Assembly (NCBI RefSeq): GCF_905475395.1
Contig: NC_058342.1
Span: 37,256,640-37,320,639 of the forward strand
Direction: 5' to 3'
Source of the DNA: Chrysoperla carnea
Lineage: Eukaryota; Arthropoda; Insecta; Neuroptera; Chrysopidae
Length of the DNA stretch: 64,000 nt
Below are positions 57,701 through 64,000 of the stretch, piece by piece (positions within the stretch are counted from its first letter, which is position 1; each line of letters starts with the position of its first letter). Both the position numbers and the translations under genes were made by a program. A model generated the notes under the pieces. The model searched no databases. It had not been told where the DNA came from and worked only from the letters and a program-made list of their open reading frames with translations.

Positions 57701-60700
57701 TTCATCATTCATCATTTGTGTTGCTTTTTGGGATCTTATCAAGTTTAATTATTTTTTTTTTTTAATTTGAATTATTTTGATTTTATTTACAGATGTGAGG
57801 GCTTACAATTGTGTGCTTTTAATGCAACCAATGAAAGCTTTGATGAGGATCCATGCCCCTTTACGACTAAATACGTTGAAGCCCATTTTTATTGCACTCC
57901 TTTGATAGGTTAGTGAACGATTTTTAGGTACAAACTGGAAAACAGTTTATGATTTATCCATCGCCCTCCAGTTAAAGGGATTCTATCGCCTTGCTCTAAA
58001 TACGTTTTTTTTGAAAGGAATAAAACTTTTTTAAATTACACCGTTTTTGTGAGAAATGATCTGATTGAGCTTTGTTTTAAAGACGTTTTTGGTGGGCAAC
58101 CTAACGTGCACATCTTTCACTTTTTAATAAATCATTCGATAACTTGTCTACTTGTGTGCTGTAGACAAAGAATCTATTGTTTGAAACTGACAATAACCTG
58201 ATGGACACAGCACACAGTATAGTTGTTATCCACCGATACAGAATGATTACTTAACTACTCATCCAACGTACATCGTACCTCTTCGCGTTTTTTCGGGTTA
58301 CTACTACGTATAACAGACAAAGCCTCTAATGTTCGAAACTGACAATAACCTGACGGACAATAAATAGCTCCGATAGATAATATAAAAACTTTTGTTCCTT
58401 TCGTAAAACATCATCGACGAATTTAAAACAAATAAAAATGACTTATTTTGCGCCTTGAACTTGAAGAGCCTTGTTTTAGGGTCGAATAAGAGCAATTTTA
58501 TAAAAAAAACCATAGAATAGGGGGTAATTTGAGCATCTTATAAAAAGCCAAAGAAATTTTTAAAACATTCATACACACTGCATACATACGCATTACGCAT
58601 CATAATGATGTGGGTGAAGGATTCAACAAAAGTTTGGGAACAAAAGATTATGTCATACAAAACATAATTTCTATCTAAACATTGTTTATAATTCCCAATA
58701 TTTTTTTTGATCTTAACCCACAGATGTACGAACAATCAAAATTGCAGTATTCCTGCGAGCACGAGTATGTTTGGGGACCCGTGCGTGGGGACTCTTAAAT
58801 ACTTAGAAGCTCATTATCAGTGTGTGACAGGTAAGCGTTTTAACAAGAAGCACCCAACAATTCTGTTCAAACTTTTCTCACAACAATATTTTTTTAGTTG
58901 GTATAAATATCCAGGAAGTTTGATCCAAAATTGATTTATACCAACTTAAAAAAAACAATTCAGTACTTATTTTAAGTAAATTCAAAATTAATAAAATGTT
59001 TTTGAAATATATAGCGAGTACAACCACGACTACAAGTCGACCTAGTCCACCATGGTTGATAACGTCACAACCTCCAAGTGTTTGGAGTACGCTAAAACCA
59101 ACTGTGCGACCACCAATGCATGTGACGACGGAGGTGCAACAGGTCGCTGTTGGAGATCATACAAGTGATCAACCAAATTTTTCTGTTCATACAAACACAT
59201 CGTCATCGTCTTCGGTGGCATCCCCAGGTGGAGTTGGAGCTGGTGTTGGTAGTCATACAAATAATAGTGGTAGTTTAATACCACCAGCTCAACAACCTTG
59301 GTCGCCATCGACAGATGATTACGATGACGGCATGGATGTGGCACCTGTCGATGCTAAAGATGCTGTTAATAATCCCTCGACAACATCTTCATCAACTTCA
59401 GTTTCATATCCAAGGACTACAGGTAAAAAAAAACAACCTTTTGAGAAAATTATTTTATGATTGAAATTTTAATGAGCTTCCAATTTTTTTTCCAGCAATG
59501 TTAACGGAAATGTCTGTAAACGAAGTTAGTCAAACTCCAAGTGGGCCATCATTTCACGAAAATAATTCGTGTAGTCCAGTAACCGAACGTAATTTACATT
59601 GGAACTGGACACGAATTGGTGATCGTGTTGTACAATCATGCCCCGGCGGTGCCACAGGTTTAGCACGATGGCGATGTATTGAATCAGCCTCACATGAACC
59701 AATATGGTCACCAGAAACGCCCGATCTCAGTGAATGTCGCTCCGTCTGGTTAACGTCGCTCGAATCCCGTATCAACGAAGAAGATTCGTTGATTGCAATC
59801 AATAATGATTTAGCATCGGTAACAAGTTCCAAAACACTTTATGGGGGTGATATGATGATCACTACCAAAATTATCTTTAAAATGGCACAAAAAATGGCTG
59901 GTAACATAAAATCGTTTCCGGATACACGACAGCGAGAAACCATTGTCACAGAATTATTGTCCGGTGTTGTACGGACTGGATCAAATCTTTTGGATTCGTT
60001 ACAATATCCATCATGGAAAGATTTGGGTCATAAAGAACAGATGCAGGTCGCTACATCACTTTTAATTGGTCTCGAGGAAAATGCTTTTCTCTTAGCTGAC
60101 ACTGTTGTACGAGAGAAAATTGTTATCCAATCTGTTAAGAATATAAGTAAGTTTTTTTCTCACAAAGCTTTCTTCCTCTCCAATCAGCGAATTTTAGCCA
60201 ACTCTCTTCCATTTCTCCACAAGTTTCAAGTAACATCCCTTTCTTGTGTCCTTCCTGATAAGTTTCTCCCAACCAGAAATGCTCCAAACCTAATAAAAAT
60301 TCCTTTTCGTAGCTCGGGTATCCAATCACTTGTCTAAACCATTTTGATATTTTTAGTGTTGTCAGTACGAGTTTTGGAAACGCATAATATTGGTAACGAA
60401 CGATTTCCACGTCCAAATTCCCCAAATGAACTATGGTCAGTGAGCGACGATTGGGTACAAATACCAAAGAGCGCATTGCGGGAAAACAGCGAAGGTGGTC
60501 TTGTGCGTTTAGTGTTTGTAGCATTTGATCGTCTCGAAGAAATTCTCGAATGGAATGCAGAATCGTATGATCAAACATCCCGTCAAAATATCTCTCGCGT
60601 ATTAAACAGCAAAGTAATTTCGGCGAGTTTGGGTAAAGGTCGACATATTCAATTGTCTGAACCGATACGTTTATCATTACGACACATTAAAACCGAAAAT

Positions 60701-61915
60701 GTTAGCAATCCATCGTGTGTGTTCTGGGATTATACAATGAGGTAAGTTTTCTCGAAACAATTTTATAACAAACAATTTTCTAATTTGATGTAAATTTTCA
60801 ATTCTAGTGCATGGTCTGAAGAAGGTTGTCGTGTTGAAAGCACAAACGCAACGCATACAATATGCCAATGTGATCATTTAACTAATTTTGCCATACTTAT
60901 GGATATCCACATGACACATTTATCAGCTGGCCACCAGATGGCATTACAGATCATCACTTACGTTGGCTGCATCATCTCAATCATTTGTTTAATACTAGCC
61001 ATCATTACATTTCATTCCTTTAAAGGTTTGAAGGTGAGTTTTTGTAATAAGGATGTAAGTTAGATGTTGGAAACCTTTTTAATAATTTTGGATTTTTGTT
61101 TGATTTTGCAGTCGGATCGAACTACAATACATAAAAACTTATGTTTTTGTCTGTTAATCGCTGAAGTGTTGTTTGTTGTGGGTATTGGTCAAACCGAACA
61201 TGCGGTCTTTTGTAGCATCGTTGCTGGATTACTTCAATTATTTTTTCTATGTGCGTTTGCATGGATGTTTTTGGAAGGTCAGTAACGAATTCATTAAACT
61301 TAGAAACACGATTCATAATTTACAAAATCATTTTTATTGGTTGTAGGTTTTCAATTGTATGTTATGCTGGTTGAAGTTTTTGAGGCAGAGAAAAGTCGTG
61401 CTCATTGGTATTACTTGTTTGCGTATGGTTTACCACTTTTAATTGTTTCAACAGCCGCTGGAATTGATCCATTATCGTATGGAACACCTAGTTATTGTTG
61501 GTTACGAGCTGAAAGTTTATTTATTTTTACATTTGTTACACCTGTAGTACTTGTGATATTGGTAAGTTGATTCCTTTTGTCTCCAGCTACACCAGCACCC
61601 CACAGCGAAGTATTTATACCAAATTGAAGGGATTTTTATACCAAAAATTGATTCAAAAGACTATTTAGATGCAATAGTACCTAGAAAAAAACAGTAAACG
61701 TAAATTGAATGACACGGTAAATCAAGAGTAACAACAATAATATTTTGGTATAAGTACTCCAACTGTGTACCCCCTCAAAAAATCGAACATAATTCTATAT
61801 TCCTGTTTCAGACGAATATAATATTTTTGAGTATGGCTATATTTATAATGTGTCGTCATGCAAACGCATCAATTTCCATGAAAAGTAAAGAACATTCCCG
61901 ATTAGCCAGTGCAAG
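51725..61915 (+). CDS. Cirl: Latrophilin/CIRL adhesion GPCR, 3' part beyond the window
   Basis: Adhesion GPCR of neurons and mechanosensory cells. Exons: 51725-51818 (ATG 51737), 52726-52918, then either 57793-57908 or 58724-58830, 59015-59422, 59496-60146, 60357-60741, 60808-61033, 61112-61277, 61347-61561, 61812-61915. With the second alternative exon this gives about 845 residues, all phases consistent. Layout: signal peptide ([14 protein letters not shown]), galactose/rhamnose-binding lectin domain ([24 protein letters not shown]), Ser/Thr/Pro linker with no olfactomedin domain, hormone-receptor domain ([19 protein letters not shown]), GAIN domain ([12 protein letters not shown]), GPS with [14 protein letters not shown] and predicted self-cleavage between Leu633 and Thr634. 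TM1 is near 653-679, and TM2-TM5 lie in the next exons. It stops in the loop after TM5. The rest (TM6-7, tail) is not in the window; none was found in 61916-64000. Confidence 0.94.
52042..52500 (-). repeat. ~141-bp tandem repeat in Cirl intron 1
   Basis: AATGGGGTTG starts at 52042, 52184 and 52324, each followed by (C)AGTTAC/GC-TTTTT and GATT(C/A)-rich sequence; a fourth, diverged copy lies near 52465. Inverse-orientation relatives (GGTTGCAACCTCATTAAAAC, GTGACAGATAAAAAATT) occur at about 14660-14890 in an EPS8 intron. Confidence 0.6.
53416..53504. mobile_element. 89-bp MITE with 25-bp TIRs and TA flanks
   Basis: CAGTGAAATTTCGTTAACAT and the inverse of the right end CAGTGAAACTTCATTAATAA match over about 25 bp. 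TA flanks both sides. It is the smallest TIR element here and lies in Cirl intron 2. Confidence 0.7.
56554..56866. repeat. 313-bp foldback with ~118-bp arms
   Basis: The left arm 56554-56672 (AAATACCTTTCAAGG, TTATTGTACTAAAAAGTAGA, AGTCACTCATACCCGACTAT, TTGTAAAAG) is inverted at 56748-56866 (CTTTTACAAATAGTCGAGTA, TGAGTGACTC, CTACTTTTTAGTACAATAA). Only about 75 bp separate the arms. It lies in Cirl intron 2. It is a non-coding MITE or foldback element. Confidence 0.75.
57793..57908 (+). CDS. Cirl: Cirl alternative lectin exon, divergent version (3a)
   Basis: 116 nt; acceptor TTTATTTACAG, donor GTTAGT (weak). It starts in phase 2 and ends in phase 1, like the exon at 58724. It encodes [20 protein letters not shown] then [19 protein letters not shown]. 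Cysteines and the DPC...KY.EAH..C frame of the lectin domain are kept, but the FGDPC signature becomes FDEDPC (one residue longer) and two N-glycosylation sequons (NAT, NES) appear. The frame is open and unbroken, so it is unlikely to be a dead copy. Confidence 0.8.
58724..58830 (+). CDS. Cirl: Cirl alternative lectin exon, canonical version (3b)
   Basis: 107 nt; acceptor CTTAACCCACAG, donor GTAAGC (strong). It encodes [20 protein letters not shown] then [16 protein letters not shown]. This carries the [16 protein letters not shown] signature of latrophilin lectin domains and completes the domain begun in the previous exon. It should be the major form. Confidence 0.88.
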
Positions 61916-62178
61916 GTATGTTTTTCCGATTATTTTTCCACACAATTGTAGAACAATTTTTTTTTTAAATAATCTTAAATTTTCTTTTTGCATGTTTTAT
62001 AATTAATTGTGTTGTCGGTTTTTTATTTTTTGATCATGTAATTGGCCAACAGTTTGATAAATCACTTTCAAAATTTTTACACAAACGACAATCCATTATT
62101 CTAACGATAATTTGTGAAAACATTTTCAATTATATTTTCCATCTGGTTTCAACTTCAAGGGAATTAGTTCTGTTTCTA

Positions 62179-62361
62179 CAGGGTGGACCATTAAAATATA
62201 ATTTGGCTAAAAGCTCGTTTTGTTGTTAACCAATCAAAAAATAACTGAAATAAAAGTTTCTGAGATTGATGGGAAACATCAAGTTCTGAAATGAGAGTGG
62301 ACCTCGTTCTCCAGGTTCCTTTAGTAGTCAATTTAGGTCCTAGATAAAATGGTCCACTCTG
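62179..62361. mobile_element. 183-bp TIR element
   Basis: CAGGGTGGACCATTAAAAT at the left is inverted at the right as TAAAATGGTCCACTCTG. TA precedes the left end; the right flank is TG, so a target duplication is not certain. Confidence 0.55.
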
Positions 62362-62770
62362 TGTTCTTTCACGTTTAAGACTAATTCAACGAATAAGTTC
62401 AGGTTCGCGTAGAAGTTTAAACAAATAAATAATTTCGAATTCTCGTTAGAATAATAATTGAGTCACTATACATGAGTTTTTAGTGATGGTCCATTTTGTT
62501 TGATTCAAAAGGGCACATCGCTAAATAGAAAACTTGAAATAAACACTTTACACCAATATTTACTACACAAATTAATTGCTAATTTTGCTAAATACAACAA
62601 TTTTAGGATTTAGATATGGAACTTTGTAGATTTTTTTTTTTAGTTCGAACCTTGCTCCAAAAATTTGAAAACACTTAATGACAATCTATTTGAACTTAAA
62701 CATACATAAAATTGTACGTAAAATATGTTCTAAGTTTAAATGGATACGTAAAACTGTAACGACCTCCAAT

Positions 62771-63049
62771 CTAGGTCAATTCGGTCTTGGGTCCATAGGA
62801 TCCATCTTGTAAACCGTTAAAGATAGAACAAAAGTTTAAATGTAAGAAATGTTCCTTATAAAAAAATAAACAACTTTTGTTTAAAACATTTTTTTGAAAA
62901 CATCACTGTTAACCCGTTAGGGCGCAAATTTCGTCCGAACGATGTATAGTAGGCATTATATAGGAGTATCAGTCATGTGTGTGTGACATGTATGTTTGGC
63001 TATCTCTCTTTACTTACATTACGTGAAAAAACAAACGGTTCCGTAATCC
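62771..63049 (-). repeat. Dispersed family A, 5' half
   Basis: Reverse orientation, from TCAATTCGGTCTTGGGTCCA through AACATCACTGTTAACCCGTT to the AAACAAACGGTTCCGTAATC segment. It is downstream of the last visible Cirl exon. Confidence 0.7.
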
Positions 63050-63370
63050 TTAAAGGATCGATAAAAATACAAAGTTTAGCAGAGGGTGAATTGGTTAAGA
63101 GTGTTTTCAAAGTTTTGGTACAAAGAGTTTAAAAAATGAAAAAATTGCATGATTAAAAAGTAAAAACACTTATTTTTATTGAACTGAATCTAATAAAAAA
63201 CATGTGTGTTTCTTTCTTTTGCATGGGCATTCTCTCTCTAACATGGTATCGGTATGGGTATGGGTTTGACTTCTGATTGCTGTCTCTCTCACTTGTGGCT
63301 TCTTGATACTTGATAACTATCACCTGTGTCTTCCTTTCTCTTCAAAATCAATCCTTTTAAATAACAAACA

Positions 63371-63421
63371 CACTTCACTTCACTTCACTTCACTTATTCT
63401 TCACTTCACTTCACTTCACTT
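63371..63421 (+). repeat. (CACTT)n microsatellite
   Basis: About nine CACTT pentamers interrupted once by ATTCTT. It lies in the last visible Cirl intron. Confidence 0.85.
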
Positions 63422-64000
63422 AATCAAAATAAAATAATAAACAATAGCGGCAAAGAAGAAAATGTCCTTCGATACAAATTACAATCTCATCTGTAAGATT
63501 TTTCTGTTTTTTATTTTTCACTGTCTTTCATTTATTTTTAGTAGTTTTTATTTTATTAATTTTATTTAAAATATGTGTGAGATATGCAAATAATCTGAAC
63601 GCTTGTTTCGAGAACTTCGAATACTTCTTATTTTGTTTTCTAGATTATTTAATTTATAGATCAAACTTAGTTTGATTTTCATTTAATTACTTACACACAA
63701 CTAACCATAACCACACATTTCACACAATTTTTACTTTACTTAAAGAGGAAACCTTACGTAACATATTAACTCGTCACAACACTCGCCTCAACTCAACCAT
63801 TCGGTAACCTTTAATCGCGTGAGGAGAGATTTGCTCACACGTTCTGCACATGCGTTAAAAATATTTCGTGCCTTTAATATTCTTTAACTTTATAAATCAT
63901 ACCCTCTACATAATTTTATATAAAAGCGAGCGTGAGCAAAATGCTCATTACGCGAGTGCTGACGGGTTAAAGAGTTTGTTTTAGAAACAAGTTAAATATT

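Larger units (their letters stand above)
52919..57792 (+). other. Cirl intron 2 (4.9 kb)
   Basis: It contains the 89-bp MITE, the 313-bp foldback, an AT-rich unclassified remainder and a small C/G-rich patch at 57217-57250. No further lectin-type exon was found in it on inspection. Confidence 0.55.
61916..64000 (+). other. Cirl intron after the TM5 exon (incomplete)
   Basis: The donor GTATGT is at 61916. No TM6/TM7 exon was recognised up to the window end. Contents: a CAGGGTGGACCATT...AATGGTCCACTCTG TIR element at 62179-62361, a family-A half copy, and a (CACTT)n tract at 63371-63421. Confidence 0.6.

Noticed and set aside
60135..60677. 180-codon minus-strand open frame
   Set aside because: It is antisense to Cirl GAIN-domain exons and the intervening intron; the plus-strand frame is the conserved one.

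Overview
The window is from an AT-rich animal nuclear genome, almost certainly an insect. It holds long intron-rich genes, abundant dispersed repeats and foldback elements, a mariner fossil, and an array mixing TTAGG with TTGGG pentamers (TTAGG is the usual insect telomere unit). The latrophilin gene runs from lectin to a linker to the hormone-receptor domain without an olfactomedin domain, as in insect Cirl. The species cannot be named from the sequence.

Four protein genes can be rebuilt exon by exon with consistent reading phase. (1) EPS8-like actin/signalling adaptor, minus strand, 19755 down to 436. PTB and SH3 regions are present; the C-terminal part lies beyond the left edge. (2) Endosomal/organellar Na+/H+ exchanger of the NHE6/7/9 class (Nhe3-like), minus strand, 41196 to 29269. 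It is complete: 12 coding exons, 678 residues. Two of its introns carry minor-spliceosome (U12) signals, one AT-AC and one GT-AG. (3) An unrecognised 80-residue secreted peptide, minus strand, 43928 to 42436, two exons. (4) Latrophilin/Cirl adhesion GPCR, plus strand, 51725 to beyond 61915. The 7TM region is cut after TM5 by the right edge. It has two alternative versions of one lectin-domain exon whose lengths make joint inclusion frameshift.

The rest is repeats. The most striking is a roughly 307-308 bp tandem repeat in which each monomer is made of two inverted half-units, present as arrays in an NHE intron and in the only intron of the small secreted gene. Diverged copies in another NHE intron surround a TTAGG/TTGGG array and a long GGT array. 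A separate unclassified dispersed family of about 570 bp occurs at least 11 times. There are also a 236 bp satellite, several TIR/foldback MITE-like elements with TA flanks, a Helitron/Helentron-like fragment and a frameshifted mariner transposase remnant. No tRNA, rRNA or CRISPR was seen.

The genes do not form a pathway. They are neighbours only, each with its own promoter. EPS8 and Cirl are both truncated by the window edges.
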